A stretch of 64,000 nt of DNA from Tabrizicola thermarum (GCF_003574395.1 NZ_QMJY01000076.1:1-64000), one strand, 5' to 3'. Counted from the first letter of the stretch, positions 1 to 9,476 are shown. Notes: generated by a model not told the origin, from the sequence alone. Numbers and translations: made by a program.

Positions 1-258
1 GCCTTCCAGAAGAATCCGACCCTCGACCCGCGCCGAGGCGACGGTGTCGTTCATCCGGTTCAGGCAGCGCAGGAAGGTCGATTTGCCGCAGCCCGACGGC
101 CCGATGAAGGCCGTGACCGCCCGGTCGAGGATCTCGACCGAGACATCCTTCAGCGCGTGGTTCTGACCGTAGTAGACCTGAACCCCCGTGGCCGAGATCT
201 TGGCGGCGGTCGTCCCGGCTTCCAGTCCGGTGCGGGTCATGTCGTTCATGGCATCCAT
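1..258 (-). CDS. pstB: Phosphate ABC transporter ATP-binding protein PstB, N-terminal part
   Basis: ATPase subunit of the high-affinity phosphate importer PstSCAB, on the cytoplasmic face of the inner membrane. Only the first 86 codons lie in the window; the gene runs off the left edge. The translation has a short N-terminal tail, the beta strands typical of PstB ([16 protein letters not shown]) and the Walker A motif GPSGCGKST, followed by [11 protein letters not shown], which is characteristic of PstB among ABC ATPases. The start ATG (256-258) is 5 bases beyond the pstA stop codon, so the two are co-transcribed. A second in-frame ATG nine bases downstream is a possible alternative start. 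phoU and phoB often follow pstB but would lie outside the window. Confidence 0.95.
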   Translation of the reverse strand, partial: MDAMNDMTRTGLEAGTTAAKISATGVQVYYGQNHALKDVSVEILDRAVTAFIGPSGCGKSTFLRCLNRMNDTVASARVEGRILLEG

Positions 259-263
259 TTCCT

Positions 264-1568
264 TTACCAGCGGCGTTCGAATTTGCGGCGAAGCCAGATC
301 GCAAGGCCGTTCATCATCACGAGGATCGCCAGAAGCACAAGGATCGCGGCCGAGGTGCGGCTGACGAAGCCGCGTTCGGGGCTGTCGGCCCAGATGAAGA
401 TCTGGGTCGGCAGGGTCGTCGCGCTTTCGAACGGTGTCGAGGGCGCGGAGGTCATGAAGGCGTTCATCCCGATCAGGAGGAGCGGCGCGGTCTCGCCGAT
501 GGCCTGGGCCATCGCGATGATCGTCCCGGTCATGATCCCGGGCATCGCCAGGGGCAGGACATGATGGAAGACCACTTGCTGGCGCGAGGCACCGACGCCA
601 AGCGCTGCTTCACGGATCGACGGCGGCACGGCCTTCAGAGCCGCGCGGGTGGCGATGATGATCGTGGGCAACGACATCAGGGCCAGCGTCATGCCTCCGA
701 CCAGAGGCGAGCCGCGGGTCAGGCCGAACCAGTTCAGGAAGACCGACAGCGCCAAGAGGCCGAAGACGACCGAGGGCACGGCGGCAAGGTTGTTGATGTT
801 GACTTCGATCAGGTCGCTGAAGCGGGTCTTCGGTGCGAATTCCTCAAGGTAGATGGCGGCGCCGATGCCGATGGGCAGGGCGATCGCGAAGCAGACAAGG
901 AGGAGGTAGCCCGAACCGATGAAAGCGCCTTTAAGGCCCGCAAGCTCGGGAAAGCGCGAGTCGGGGCTGGTGAACAGGCCCCAGGAGAAGGGTGTCGAAA
1001 TCCGACCCTCGGCGACGAGTTTGTCGAACGCCGCGATCTGTGCGTCAGTCACCCGGCGGTTGCCTTCAGGCGTATCGCGGTCGACGAGGCCCTTGTTCAG
1101 CTGGTCGAAAGGGTCCGAGGTGGGAACGGTTATGGTCAGCACCCCGCCGATCAGCGAAGGGTCGGCGATGACGGCGTCACGGACCAGGAACTGCGCTCCG
1201 TTCGACAGGATGGCGCCCGCCTCCTTGAGCCCGGCCTGGTCGAGATCGGGGAACATGTTGGCGATCGATGCCTGCATCACGCGCCGCCAGTTGCTGCCGA
1301 AGATGTCCGCAGAGTCGACGTTGTCAGGCGAGATCGGGACCTCGATGGTCACATGCGTCTGCGTGAACGCCTTGTAGCCGGTTGCCGTCAGCGCGACGAG
1401 CATCAGGGCCAGAAACCCCAGCGCGAGGCTGATCGAGACGAGCCCGGCGGTCTTCAGCCAGACCTCGCTTCTGCGGCGCTTGCGGATCAGCGCCTCATAG
1501 GCCGGCGCTTTCCAGTCGAACCTGGGGCGCGCTGTCGTGGGGTTGGTCATGTCCGACATGTCCGGCAC
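264..1568 (-). CDS. pstA: Phosphate ABC transporter permease PstA
   Basis: Inner-membrane permease of the phosphate importer, partner of PstC. The 434-residue protein is longer than E. coli PstA because of an N-terminal extension: a membrane segment near residues 40-65, then a roughly 150-residue periplasmic stretch as found in alphaproteobacterial PstA, then the usual permease core from about residue 215. The cytoplasmic EAA-type loop for contact with PstB is visible ([20 protein letters not shown]) with the PstA signature GETAPLL after it. The frame opens at a GTG directly abutting the pstC stop; ATGs three and six codons further in are alternatives. It ends 5 bases before pstB. Confidence 0.95.
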   Translation of the reverse strand: MPDMSDMTNPTTARPRFDWKAPAYEALIRKRRRSEVWLKTAGLVSISLALGFLALMLVALTATGYKAFTQTHVTIEVPISPDNVDSADIFGSNWRRVMQASIANMFPDLDQAGLKEAGAILSNGAQFLVRDAVIADPSLIGGVLTITVPTSDPFDQLNKGLVDRDTPEGNRRVTDAQIAAFDKLVAEGRISTPFSWGLFTSPDSRFPELAGLKGAFIGSGYLLLVCFAIALPIGIGAAIYLEEFAPKTRFSDLIEVNINNLAAVPSVVFGLLALSVFLNWFGLTRGSPLVGGMTLALMSLPTIIIATRAALKAVPPSIREAALGVGASRQQVVFHHVLPLAMPGIMTGTIIAMAQAIGETAPLLLIGMNAFMTSAPSTPFESATTLPTQIFIWADSPERGFVSRTSAAILVLLAILVMMNGLAIWLRRKFERRW

Positions 1569-2945
1569 CTAGTCGTACTGCTCGCGGTATTTCCGCACGA
1601 TGCGGAGCGCGAGGATGTTGATGCAAAGCGTGATGAGGAAGAGGAGCGAGCCAAGCGCGAAGGCCGCCAGCGTCTTGGGGTTGTCGAATTCCGTGTCGCC
1701 GATCAACAGCGTCACGATCTGGACGGTCACGGTGGTCACGCTGTCCAGCGGGTTCAGCGTGAGCGAGGCGATGATGCCTGCGGCCATCACCACGATCATC
1801 GTCTCGCCGATGGCGCGGCTGACGGCCAGAAGGATGCCGCCGACGATCCCGGGAACGGCGGCGGGGAAGAGGATCTTCTGCATCGTCTCGCCCCGCGTCG
1901 CGCCAAGGGCGAGCGAGCCGTCCGACAGCGCGCGCGGCACGGCCGACAGGGCGTCGTCCGCGAAGGAGGAGATGAAGGGGATCAGCATGATCGCCATGCA
2001 GATGCCGGCAGCGAGCGCGGTGTTGGGCGAAATCTCCAGCCCCATGCTTGCGCCGGCGCCCCGCAGGAAAGGTGCGACCACAAGGATGGCGAAGAAGCCG
2101 TAGACGATGGTCGGCACCCCGGCCAGGACTTCCAGCGTCGGCTTGATGATGTTTCGGGCACGGGGCGAGGCGAATTCGTTCAGGTAGATCGCCGAGAACA
2201 GCCCGATCGGCACGGCGACCACAAGGGCGATCATCATGATGACGACCGAGCCGAGGATCACCGGGACGACCCCGAAGGCGCCCTGACCGGCAACCTGGTC
2301 GGCGCGGATGGCGATCTGCGGCTCCCACCGGAGGCCGAAGAGAAACTCGTTCAGCGGCACCATGCGGAAGAACTTGATGCTTTCGAACAGCAGCGACAGC
2401 ACGATCCCGACGGTGGTGAAGATCGCGACGGTCGAGCAGAAGATCATCAGGCCCATGACGATCTTTTCGACGCCATGCCGGGCCCGGAAATCGGCAGAGA
2501 CGCGCGACCGTGCGAAGAAGATGATGGCAAGCGACATCACCGCGATCAGGACGACGAGGGCCAGCGAGGCTGCGGCATTGCGCGCCGCCAGCGTCTCGGC
2601 GGCGGCCAGTTTCCAGTCCTCTGGCGTGCCGAAGACCTGCCCTCGCGCAATCGACTTGATTTCGGCCAGCACCAGCGAAGCGGCACCCTTGTCCAGCCCG
2701 TCCAGCACGCCGTCCGGCAGGCCCGCCATGACGCTGCGGTCAACGATCACGGGCTGAAGGATCAGCCAGCCAAGGATGACGACAAAGCCGGGAACGGCGA
2801 CAAGCAGGGCAGAGTAAAGGCCATGAAAGCCAGTCAGCGAATGCATCCGGGCGCCCTGGGACTTGATCTGCAATGCGGCCTTGCGGTTCAGGACATAGCC
2901 CAGGATCACCGCGGCGAAGAGGATAAGGAAAGCAAGCCCGGTCAT
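1569..2945 (-). CDS. pstC: Phosphate ABC transporter permease PstC
   Basis: Second inner-membrane permease of the phosphate importer. The 458-residue protein has N-terminal hydrophobic segments at about 1-20 and 45-70, further segments near 120-140 and 160-185, and a C-terminal permease core with the EAA-type loop (SLALGATRGETMQKILFP) and the conserved SRAIGETMIVVMAAG segment. It is longer than E. coli PstC, as is normal in this bacterial group. It is preceded by a strong hairpin that separates it from pstS, and its stop is immediately followed by the pstA start, giving an operon pstS-pstC-pstA-pstB. Confidence 0.95.
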   Translation of the reverse strand: MTGLAFLILFAAVILGYVLNRKAALQIKSQGARMHSLTGFHGLYSALLVAVPGFVVILGWLILQPVIVDRSVMAGLPDGVLDGLDKGAASLVLAEIKSIARGQVFGTPEDWKLAAAETLAARNAAASLALVVLIAVMSLAIIFFARSRVSADFRARHGVEKIVMGLMIFCSTVAIFTTVGIVLSLLFESIKFFRMVPLNEFLFGLRWEPQIAIRADQVAGQGAFGVVPVILGSVVIMMIALVVAVPIGLFSAIYLNEFASPRARNIIKPTLEVLAGVPTIVYGFFAILVVAPFLRGAGASMGLEISPNTALAAGICMAIMLIPFISSFADDALSAVPRALSDGSLALGATRGETMQKILFPAAVPGIVGGILLAVSRAIGETMIVVMAAGIIASLTLNPLDSVTTVTVQIVTLLIGDTEFDNPKTLAAFALGSLLFLITLCINILALRIVRKYREQYD

Positions 2946-2967
2946 GTCGGCCCCTTTGCGAAAGGCT

Positions 2968-2997
2968 GCTGCCCGGGGCTGTCACGCCCCGGGCAGC
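2968..2997 (-). terminator. Strong hairpin between pstS and pstC
   Basis: A perfect 12-bp inverted repeat, GCTGCCCGGGGC (2968-2979) and its complement (2986-2997), with a 6-base loop, lies just after the pstS stop. On the transcribed strand it is not followed by a run of U, so it looks like a transcript-stabilising or attenuating hairpin rather than a full terminator. Such a structure would keep the pstS message more abundant than pstCAB, as expected for a binding protein needed in excess. The structure is seen directly; the regulatory role is inferred. Confidence 0.7.
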
Positions 2998-3009
2998 GGT
3001 GGTCAGGTC

Positions 3010-4062
3010 TTACTTCTCGGGAGCGGCCATGTTCACGGCGTTGGTCAGCGCGTCCTGCACTTCCTTCAGCTTGGCGTCGTCCAGAGCGACAAGGCCACGC
3101 TCGGCCAGATAGCCACCGGCGCCCATCGCTTCTTCCGAGGCGTATTCCGCGATGAACTCGTTCAGGCCCGGAATCACGCCGCGGTGGGCGTTCTTCACGT
3201 AGAAGTAAAGCGGGCGAGAGATCGGATATTCGAACGAGGCGATCGTTTCCTGCGTGGCCTCGACGCCGTTGATCTTGACATCCTTCAGCTTGTCGAGGTT
3301 CTCGTAGAGGAACGAGTAGCCGAAGATGCCGACGGCGTTCGGGTCAGCTTCCAGGCGCTGGACGATCAGGTTGTCGTTCTCGCCCGCTTCGACGAAGGGA
3401 CCATCCTGACGCATGCGCGAGCAGTCTTCCTCGACGAACTTGGCATAGTCCTCTTTCGTGGCGGTTTCCTTCAGCGACTTGGCATAGTCGGTCGCCTCGC
3501 AGCCCTTGTGCATCGCAAGTTCGACGAAGGCGTCACGGGTGCCCGAGGTGGGCGGCGGGCCGTAGGCGAGGATCGGAGTTGCGGGCAGCGCGGGGTCGAC
3601 GTCCGACCACATCTTGTAGGGGTTGTCCACCAGCTTGCCGTCGACCGGAACCTTGGCGGCCAGCGCCTTGTAGACCTGCTCCAGGGTGAGGTCCCAGTCG
3701 GTGGTGTTGGCACGGCTCACGGCAATGGCCAGCCCGTCATAGCCGATCAGCGCCTCGGTGATGTCGGTCACGCCGTTCTGGACGCACAGCTCGTATTCCG
3801 ACTTCTTCATCGCGCGCGAGGCGCCGGTGATATCGGGGAAGTCTGCGCCGACGCCGCCGCAGAAGATCTGCATCCCGCCGCCGGTGCCGGTCGATTCCAC
3901 GATCGGCGCCGTGCCGCCCTGGTTGGCGAATTCTTCGGCAACAGCCTGGGTGTAGGGGAACACGGTCGAGGACCCGACGATGCGGATCTGGTCGCGGGCT
4001 TCAGCCATCGTGGCCGAGGCGGCAAGCGCCAGGACCGAAGCGGTGATCTTGAAGGATTTCAT
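3010..4062 (-). CDS. pstS: Phosphate-binding periplasmic protein PstS
   Basis: Solute-binding protein that captures phosphate in the periplasm and delivers it to PstC/PstA. The 350-residue precursor begins with a Sec signal peptide (about residues 1-22, cleavage after MAEA). The mature N-terminus has RIVGSSTVFPY, typical of the phosphate-binding fold, and a second ligand-loop motif SGTRDAFVELAM lies mid-protein. A Pho box is placed upstream, indicating control by PhoB, and a 12-bp hairpin follows the gene. It is the first gene of the pst operon. Confidence 0.96.
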   Translation of the reverse strand: MKSFKITASVLALAASATMAEARDQIRIVGSSTVFPYTQAVAEEFANQGGTAPIVESTGTGGGMQIFCGGVGADFPDITGASRAMKKSEYELCVQNGVTDITEALIGYDGLAIAVSRANTTDWDLTLEQVYKALAAKVPVDGKLVDNPYKMWSDVDPALPATPILAYGPPPTSGTRDAFVELAMHKGCEATDYAKSLKETATKEDYAKFVEEDCSRMRQDGPFVEAGENDNLIVQRLEADPNAVGIFGYSFLYENLDKLKDVKINGVEATQETIASFEYPISRPLYFYVKNAHRGVIPGLNEFIAEYASEEAMGAGGYLAERGLVALDDAKLKEVQDALTNAVNMAAPEK

Positions 4063-4148
4063 TGGTGCACTCCTGCATTGCGTGCGGCCATCGTTGGCAG
4101 CGTGCGACAGGCTCTAGCCCTGTGGCGTGACGCTTAGATTGCAAGTTT

Positions 4149-4166
4149 GTAAAAGCTGTATGACAG
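4149..4166 (-). promoter_or_regulatory. Pho box upstream of pstS
   Basis: Read on the minus strand this 18-base site is CTGTCAT, a 4-base AT-containing spacer (ACAG), then CTTTTAC. The first half matches the PhoB consensus CTGTCAT exactly; the second half is a weak match to CTGTCAC. It lies about 87 bases before the pstS ATG, where a PhoB-activated promoter would sit, and its AT content contrasts with the surrounding DNA. It also lies just before the 3' end of the neighbouring oxidoreductase gene. Confidence 0.75.
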
Positions 4167-4185
4167 TTCTTGCCGCGAGCCGATC

Positions 4186-5766
4186 TCAGACCAGCATCAT
4201 CCGCGCGATGTTTTCGGCGATCATCATGGTCGGTGCGTTGGTGTTTCCCGCGATGATCTGCGGCATCAGCGAGGCATCGACCACACGCAGGCCATCGACA
4301 CCACGAACCCGGCCCTGACCATCGGTCACCGCCTGCGGATCCGTTCCCATCCGGCAGGTTCCGACCGGGTGATAGATCGTCTCGGCCCGGGCGCGGATGT
4401 CGGCTTCCAGCTGGGCATCGGTGTCAACGCCTTGTCCCGGAAGGGTTTCCCGCGCGATGTATCGTTGCAGGGCGGGGGCCTTGACGATCCGGCGGGCAAT
4501 CTTGAGGCCGTTCAGCAGGGTCGGCAGGTCGTCGGGATGATCCAGGTAATTGGCGGCGATCCGGGGGGCAGCCGCCGGGTCGGGCGAGGCCAGGCTGATC
4601 CGGCCCCGGCTTTTCGGCAACAGGTCGCAGACATGCAGCGTCAGGCCATAGCCCAGCGACAACCGGCGCCCGTGGTCGTGCAGATAGGCCGGAATGAAGT
4701 GGAACTGCAGGTTCGGCCGGTCGCGGGTCAAGTCCGATGTCACAAACCCCCCGGCTTCGGCGATGTTCGAGGTGAACTCGCCGCTGCCCCTGCGCAGATA
4801 GGCCCAGCTGGCCCGCAAGGCGCGCGGCAGGAAACTGGGGGCGATGCCGATCGCGTCGCGCGTCTTCAGCGCGGCCTGCACGGTGATGTCCAGATGATCG
4901 GCCAGGTTTGCCCCGACCTCCGGCGCGTCGTGGACGACGGGAATCCCCATCGCCTGCAGGTGCGCGCCCGGCCCGATGCCCGACAGCATCAAGAGCTGCG
5001 GCGAGTTGATCGCCCCGCCGGCCAGAAGGATCTCGCCCCCCTCGCGCAGGCGGATCTCGCGGGTGGCCAGGGCGACACCAACGGCGCGCCGGTTCTCGAT
5101 CAGGACGCGGTGCACCTGAGCCCCGGTCAGCAGCGTCAGGTTCGGGCGCGACAGCGCGGGCTCCAGAAAGGCGCGGGCGCTGCTGAAGCGGCGACCGTCG
5201 CGTTGGGTCACCTGATACAGCCCGACACCCGCCTGCGTGGCGCCGTTGAAGTCGGGGTTGACGGGGAACTGGCATTCCGCCCCTGCCTGCACGAAGGCAA
5301 GGCTCAGCGGATTGGGCTGGCGCAGGTTGCTCACGCTGAGCGGGCCGCCCTGTCCGTGATGGTCGTCGGCGATCGCCTGATTGTCCTCCAGGTCCTTGAA
5401 GATTGCGCGGACCCGGGGCCAGTCCCACTCCGGCCCCGCCGCCGCCGCCCAGTCGCGGTAATCCTGCGGATGCCCGCGCATGTAGATCATCGCATTGATC
5501 GAGGAGGACCCGCCCAGCACCCGGCCCCTGGGCCAGAAGAGACGACGGTTCTGCAACTGCGGTTCGGGTTCGGTCTCGTAGCCCCAGTTCAGCCAGCGCA
5601 TATGCGCCAGGGCGGCAAGGCCGAAGGGCATATGGATCATCGGGTTGCGGTCCGGCGGTCCGGCCTCGATCAGGCAGACCCGGACGGCCGGATCGGCCGA
5701 CAGCCTGTTGGCCAGAACGCAGCCCGCCGATCCCGCGCCGACGATGATATGGTCGAAATCGTTCAT
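4186..5766 (-). CDS. GMC-family FAD-dependent alcohol/choline dehydrogenase-like oxidoreductase
   Basis: Member of the glucose-methanol-choline oxidoreductase family, flavoenzymes that oxidise alcohols. The 526-residue protein opens with the FAD Rossmann motif [15 protein letters not shown] (about 9-23), has the family signature [14 protein letters not shown] near 80-95, and ends with the C-terminal substrate domain motifs HPVGTCRMG and [16 protein letters not shown] that carry the catalytic His and Asn. Length is normal. Its ATG overlaps the stop of the upstream aldehyde dehydrogenase gene (ATGA, 5763-5766), so the pair is translationally coupled and probably oxidises an alcohol to its aldehyde and then to the acid. 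Choline dehydrogenase is possible, but no betaine or choline transport gene is nearby, so the substrate is unknown. Confidence 0.9.
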   Translation of the reverse strand: MNDFDHIIVGAGSAGCVLANRLSADPAVRVCLIEAGPPDRNPMIHMPFGLAALAHMRWLNWGYETEPEPQLQNRRLFWPRGRVLGGSSSINAMIYMRGHPQDYRDWAAAAGPEWDWPRVRAIFKDLEDNQAIADDHHGQGGPLSVSNLRQPNPLSLAFVQAGAECQFPVNPDFNGATQAGVGLYQVTQRDGRRFSSARAFLEPALSRPNLTLLTGAQVHRVLIENRRAVGVALATREIRLREGGEILLAGGAINSPQLLMLSGIGPGAHLQAMGIPVVHDAPEVGANLADHLDITVQAALKTRDAIGIAPSFLPRALRASWAYLRRGSGEFTSNIAEAGGFVTSDLTRDRPNLQFHFIPAYLHDHGRRLSLGYGLTLHVCDLLPKSRGRISLASPDPAAAPRIAANYLDHPDDLPTLLNGLKIARRIVKAPALQRYIARETLPGQGVDTDAQLEADIRARAETIYHPVGTCRMGTDPQAVTDGQGRVRGVDGLRVVDASLMPQIIAGNTNAPTMMIAENIARMMLV

Positions 5767-7163
5767 CCCAGGAACCGCTTGACCAGGCCGATCAGCCGCA
5801 GCACGCGGGGCGTGTAGGGCGGGAACAGGATCGGCAGGAGAAGGAAGCGGTTGCGCAGCACGGCGCGTTCGTGACTGAAGGCCAGGAACCCCGCGTGGCC
5901 ATGCGCCGCCCCGATGCCCGAGCCGTTGACCCCGCCGAAGGGCAGGTTCAACTGGCTGTAGTGCACCAGCGTGAGGTTCACCCCGACCGCGCCCGAAGTG
6001 GTGCGCCGGGTGATCTCGGCAATACGCGCGGCGTCGCGGTCGAAGACATACAGCGCCAGCGGCTTTTCGCGCGCGTTGATCGCGTCGATCACACTGTCGA
6101 TGCTGTCGAAGGAATGGATCGGCAGGATCGGGCCGAAGATCTCCTCCTGCGCAAGTCGCATGTCGGGGGTGATGCCCTCCATCAGCTGCGGACCGACAGC
6201 CTGGCCATCCTGCCCGCCGGACAGCAGCACCCTTGCCCCCTTGTCCAGCCCGTCGGCGATCAGCGCAGCCAGGCGCGCGGCGTGACCGGGCGAGACGATG
6301 CGGGTCAGATGCGGACTGGCCTCGCCGTTGCCATAGGCGCGGGCGATGCGGTTACGCAGGGCGGCGACCAGGCCCTCCTTCACCGAGACATGGACGTAAA
6401 GGTGGTCGGGCGAGATGCAGTTCTGGCCCGCGTTCAGGAACTTGCCGAAAGTGATCCAGTCGGCCGCCTGTTTCAGGTCGGCGTCCGGCCCGACGATGAC
6501 CGGCGACTTGCCGCCCAGCTCCAGCGTCACCGAGGCCAGCGTTCGCGCCGCCGCCGCCATCACGATCCTGCCGACCGCAGGTGAGCCGGTGAAGAAGATG
6601 TGATCGAAGGGCAGCGCCAGCAGCTCTTCGGCCACAACCTTGTCACCCTCGACCACGGCGACCAGGTCCGGCGGGAAGGTCTCGGCAATCATCCGGGCGA
6701 TCAGCGCGCTGCTGGCGGGGGTCAGTTCCGAAGGCTTGACGATGGCGGCATTGCCCGCCGCAAGGCAGGAGGCCAGCGGCCCCAGCGCCAGATGGAACGG
6801 CAGGTTCCAGGGCGCGATGATGAGACAGGTCCCGCGCGGTTGCACCTCGATCCGGCCGGATGCGCCAAGGGTTGCCAGCGTCGGCCAGACCCGGCGCGGT
6901 TTCATCCAGCGGTGCAGATGCGACCGGGCATGGCGGATTTCCTGCAGGGTGTTGAGGTAATCCATCAGGACTGCCTCTGCCTCGGGGCGTCCCAGATCCG
7001 CCCGCAGCGCCGCGATGATCGCGGTTTCGTTGCGGCGGACCATGTCGGCCAGCCGGTCCAGCGCTGCCCGACGTTCCGCCAGGCCGAAAGAGGTCCGACG
7101 GGCATCATTCCCGGCCTTCATCCGGGCAAAGATCGTCGCGGTGGCCGACTGCGCGCTCGTCAT
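5763..7163 (-). CDS. Aldehyde dehydrogenase, coniferyl-aldehyde/class 3 type
   Basis: NAD(P)-dependent oxidation of an aldehyde to a carboxylic acid. The 466-residue length fits the shorter class 3/coniferyl aldehyde dehydrogenase group. Visible landmarks are PWNLPF (118-123), the cofactor-binding FTGSPAVGR (191-199), the catalytic Glu in LELGGKSP (E215) and the nucleophilic Cys in GQNCISPDHLY (C249). The C-terminal residues are hydrophobic (LLLPILFPPY and later), as in membrane-associated members such as fatty aldehyde dehydrogenases. It is the first gene of a two-gene unit with the GMC oxidoreductase, with which it overlaps by four bases. The natural substrate cannot be read from the sequence. 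Confidence 0.92.
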   Translation of the reverse strand: MTSAQSATATIFARMKAGNDARRTSFGLAERRAALDRLADMVRRNETAIIAALRADLGRPEAEAVLMDYLNTLQEIRHARSHLHRWMKPRRVWPTLATLGASGRIEVQPRGTCLIIAPWNLPFHLALGPLASCLAAGNAAIVKPSELTPASSALIARMIAETFPPDLVAVVEGDKVVAEELLALPFDHIFFTGSPAVGRIVMAAAARTLASVTLELGGKSPVIVGPDADLKQAADWITFGKFLNAGQNCISPDHLYVHVSVKEGLVAALRNRIARAYGNGEASPHLTRIVSPGHAARLAALIADGLDKGARVLLSGGQDGQAVGPQLMEGITPDMRLAQEEIFGPILPIHSFDSIDSVIDAINAREKPLALYVFDRDAARIAEITRRTTSGAVGVNLTLVHYSQLNLPFGGVNGSGIGAAHGHAGFLAFSHERAVLRNRFLLLPILFPPYTPRVLRLIGLVKRFLG

Positions 7164-7220
7164 GCGGCGACATTAACTGTCCTGCCGCCAATTCCCAGAG
7201 CGACGCAACGTCAGTTCCGG

Positions 7221-7760
7221 TCAGGCCAGTTCGGGCAGGAAGGCAAGGCAGGCCAGCTCCAGCCCCTCGGCGTAGATCACCTCGTCCTCGTCGAAGCGGA
7301 GGGTGAACAGCCGGGCGTTGCGGTGCGGCTCGACGCAGACGAATTCGCCATCGGCCAAGCGGGCCGCCGGTATCGCGGCCACCGGGACGCCATAAAGCGC
7401 CCTGGCCCGCCAGTCGCGGATCAGAACCGGCTGGCCGGGGGACAGAAGAAGGTCCTGATCCGGCCGGTCATGGCCCATGGTCGAGGCCTTGACCCGCACG
7501 AGGTCAACCTGCTTGCGCACAACGACCGACACCGAGGTCAGCCTGCGGGCACCCGCACGGGTGACGATGCGGTCGCCGGGCGTCAGGAATTCGACCGGGA
7601 TCAGCCCGTCCAGCGTGCGCACCATGGTTCCGGCCAGCATGCCCGGGGCCTGAGCTGTCCCGGCGCCGTCAGCAGAGCGAGAAAAGGGTGCGTTGGCGTC
7701 CACGGATCGTGCCTTTCCCAGTCGGTCGAACGAGTCTTGGACCCGGTTTGTGGTCGACAT
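7221..7760 (-). CDS. Hint-domain protein lacking the usual catalytic residues
   Basis: The 179-residue protein matches the bacterial Hedgehog/intein-like (Hint) domain common in Rhodobacteraceae: the beta-turn TLDGLIPVEFLTPGDRIVTR starts the domain at about residue 49, and the C-terminal part has the typical SPGQPVLIRDW and FDEDEVIYAEGLELA segments. In active Hint domains a Cys stands at the splice/cleavage junction and a His in the SPQHR motif. Here the equivalents read LAGT (A43) and SPGQP, so self-processing looks lost. About 40 polar residues precede the domain. It is monocistronic between the aldehyde dehydrogenase gene and tRNA-Leu. Function unknown. Confidence 0.75.
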   Translation of the reverse strand: MSTTNRVQDSFDRLGKARSVDANAPFSRSADGAGTAQAPGMLAGTMVRTLDGLIPVEFLTPGDRIVTRAGARRLTSVSVVVRKQVDLVRVKASTMGHDRPDQDLLLSPGQPVLIRDWRARALYGVPVAAIPAARLADGEFVCVEPHRNARLFTLRFDEDEVIYAEGLELACLAFLPELA

Positions 7761-7861
7761 TCGATGCCAGTCAGGTCATTTCTGGGCAGTTGTGGCCCGA
7801 TCTCGCTGTGGTTGTGGCGGGAATGGGGCGGCGGTTTTGCCTCTCGCCCCCGGATGAGGGG

Positions 7862-7872
7862 TTTGCTAGAAG
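7862..7872 (+). promoter_or_regulatory. Possible -10 region of tRNA-Leu
   Basis: TTTGCTAGAAG ends 9 bases before the first base of tRNA-Leu and recurs exactly at 8017-8027 upstream of tig. The position suits an extended -10 element, but no convincing -35 is seen at standard spacing, so this is tentative. Confidence 0.3.
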
Positions 7873-7881
7873 GAACGCCGT

Positions 7882-7966
7882 GCGGGTGTGGCGAAATTGG
7901 CAGACGCACCAGATTTAGGTTCTGGCGCCGCAAGGCGTGGGGGTTCAAGTCCCTTCACCCGCACCA
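7882..7966 (+). tRNA. tRNA-Leu (anticodon TAG)
   Basis: The sequence folds as an 85-base class II tRNA. The acceptor stem is GCGGGTG paired with CACCCGC, followed by an encoded ACCA end (7963-7966). The anticodon stem CCAGA/TCTGG encloses the loop TTTAGGT, giving anticodon TAG at 7916-7918, which reads CUA and probably other CUN leucine codons. The long variable arm (GCGCCGCAAGGCGT) and the T-loop GGTTCAAGTCC are typical of leucine tRNA. Confidence 0.96.
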
Positions 7967-8054
7967 GTCGATCCCGCACCGCGGCGGGCGATTCCCCCTT
8001 ACATCGGACCGAAGGCTTTGCTAGAAGCCCGCCCAACGCGCGCAAGGTCCTGCC

Positions 8055-8083
8055 TTGTGCCGGTGGAGTATTGCGCGAATAGC
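8055..8083 (+). promoter_or_regulatory. Candidate promoter of tig
   Basis: TTGTGC (8055-8060) and AATAGC (8078-8083) are separated by 17 bases and lie about 30 bases before the tig start codon. The match to the housekeeping consensus is moderate. Confidence 0.4.
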
Positions 8084-8114
8084 GCCCGAGACAGCTTAGG
8101 AAGGACGTCCCCCC

Positions 8115-9449
8115 ATGCAGGTCACCGAGACCCTGAACGAAGGCCTCAAGCGCGGCTACACCATCACGGTGACGGCGGCCGAACTGGACGCGAAGGTCCA
8201 GGAAAAGCTGCTCGAGGCGCAGCCCGAGGTCGAGATCAAGGGCTTCCGCAAGGGCAAGGTCCCGCTGGCGATCCTGAAAAAGCAGTTCGGCACCCGCATC
8301 CTGGGCGATGCCATGCAGGAAGCCATCGACACCGCCATGAAGGACCATTTCGACAAGACCGGCGACCGCCCGGCGCTCCAGCCCGAGGTCAGGATGGTCG
8401 GCGGCGAGACCTGGAAAGAGGGCCAGGATGTCGTGGTCGAGATGACCTATGACGCGCTGCCTCCGATCCCGGATGTCGATGCCTCGAAGATCAAGCTGGA
8501 ACGCCTGATCGTGAAGGCCGACGACAAGGCCATCGAAGAGGCGCTGGAGAACCTGGCCAAGTCGGCCAAGTCCTTCGAGGACCGCAAGAAGGGCTCGAAG
8601 GCCAAGTCGGGCGACCAGGTCGTGATCGACTTCAAGGGCTCGGTCGATGGTGAGCTGTTCGAGGGCGGCTCGGCCGAGGATTACCCGCTGGAACTGGGTT
8701 CGGGGTCCTTCATCCCCGGCTTCGAGGACCAGCTGATCGGCGCCAAGGTCGGCGACGAGGTGTCGGTGAACGTCTCCTTCCCGGACAATTACGGTGCCGC
8801 GCATCTGGCCGGGAAGTCCGCGGTCTTTGCCTGCACGGTGAAGGCGGTCAAGGAACCGAAGCCGGCCGAGATCGACGACGAGCTGGCCAAGAAGTTCGGC
8901 GTCGAGGATCTTGCCACGCTGAAGGCCCAGATCGCCGAGCGGCTTGAGGCAGAGTACAAGGGTGCCGCGCGTGCGGTCCTGAAGCGCTCGCTCCTGGATC
9001 AGCTGGACGGCATGGTCAAGTTCGACCTGCCCGCCAACCTGGTCGAGGCCGAGGCCAACCAGATCGCGCACCAGCTCTGGCACGAAGAAAATCCGCACGA
9101 GCATGGCCACAACCACGGCGACATCGAAACCACGGACGAGCACAAGAAACTGGCCGAACGCCGCGTGCGTCTGGGCCTGCTTCTCGCCGAGATCGGCCGC
9201 AAGGCCGAAGTCACCGTGACCGATGCCGAGATGACGCAGGCCGTGCTGTCCGCTGCCCGCCAGTATCCGGGGCAGGAACGCCAGTTCTTCGAATTCGTGC
9301 AGAAGAACCCGCAGATGCAGCAGCAGCTGCGTGCTCCGGTGTTCGAGAACAAGGTGGTCGATCACCTGGTGAGCCTGGCCGATGTGACCGAGAAGGAGGT
9401 CTCGAAAGAGGCCCTTCAGAAGGCCGTCGAGGCGCTGGACGAGATGTAA
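8115..9449 (+). CDS. tig: Trigger factor (ribosome-associated chaperone and prolyl isomerase)
   Basis: Binds the ribosome near the exit tunnel and shields nascent chains; it also has peptidyl-prolyl isomerase activity. The 444-residue protein has the three family regions: the N-terminal ribosome-binding domain with the signature [17 protein letters not shown] (about residues 43-59), a central FKBP-like domain from about 150 ([20 protein letters not shown]), and the C-terminal substrate domain. The C-terminal part contains a His-rich stretch ([13 protein letters not shown], near 320-332) that could bind metal; this is common in alphaproteobacterial trigger factors. The ATG follows a strong AGGAAGGA site. 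It faces the EamA gene, with a terminator between them. Confidence 0.97.
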   Translation: MQVTETLNEGLKRGYTITVTAAELDAKVQEKLLEAQPEVEIKGFRKGKVPLAILKKQFGTRILGDAMQEAIDTAMKDHFDKTGDRPALQPEVRMVGGETWKEGQDVVVEMTYDALPPIPDVDASKIKLERLIVKADDKAIEEALENLAKSAKSFEDRKKGSKAKSGDQVVIDFKGSVDGELFEGGSAEDYPLELGSGSFIPGFEDQLIGAKVGDEVSVNVSFPDNYGAAHLAGKSAVFACTVKAVKEPKPAEIDDELAKKFGVEDLATLKAQIAERLEAEYKGAARAVLKRSLLDQLDGMVKFDLPANLVEAEANQIAHQLWHEENPHEHGHNHGDIETTDEHKKLAERRVRLGLLLAEIGRKAEVTVTDAEMTQAVLSAARQYPGQERQFFEFVQKNPQMQQQLRAPVFENKVVDHLVSLADVTEKEVSKEALQKAVEALDEM

Positions 9450-9476
9450 GGACCGGCCAAAGTCCGGCAGGGAGTA

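Noticed and set aside
561-3155. Plus-strand open frame of 864 codons opposite pstA and pstC
   Set aside because: Charged and repetitive translation without motifs; the opposite strand encodes clear permeases with hydrophobic segments.
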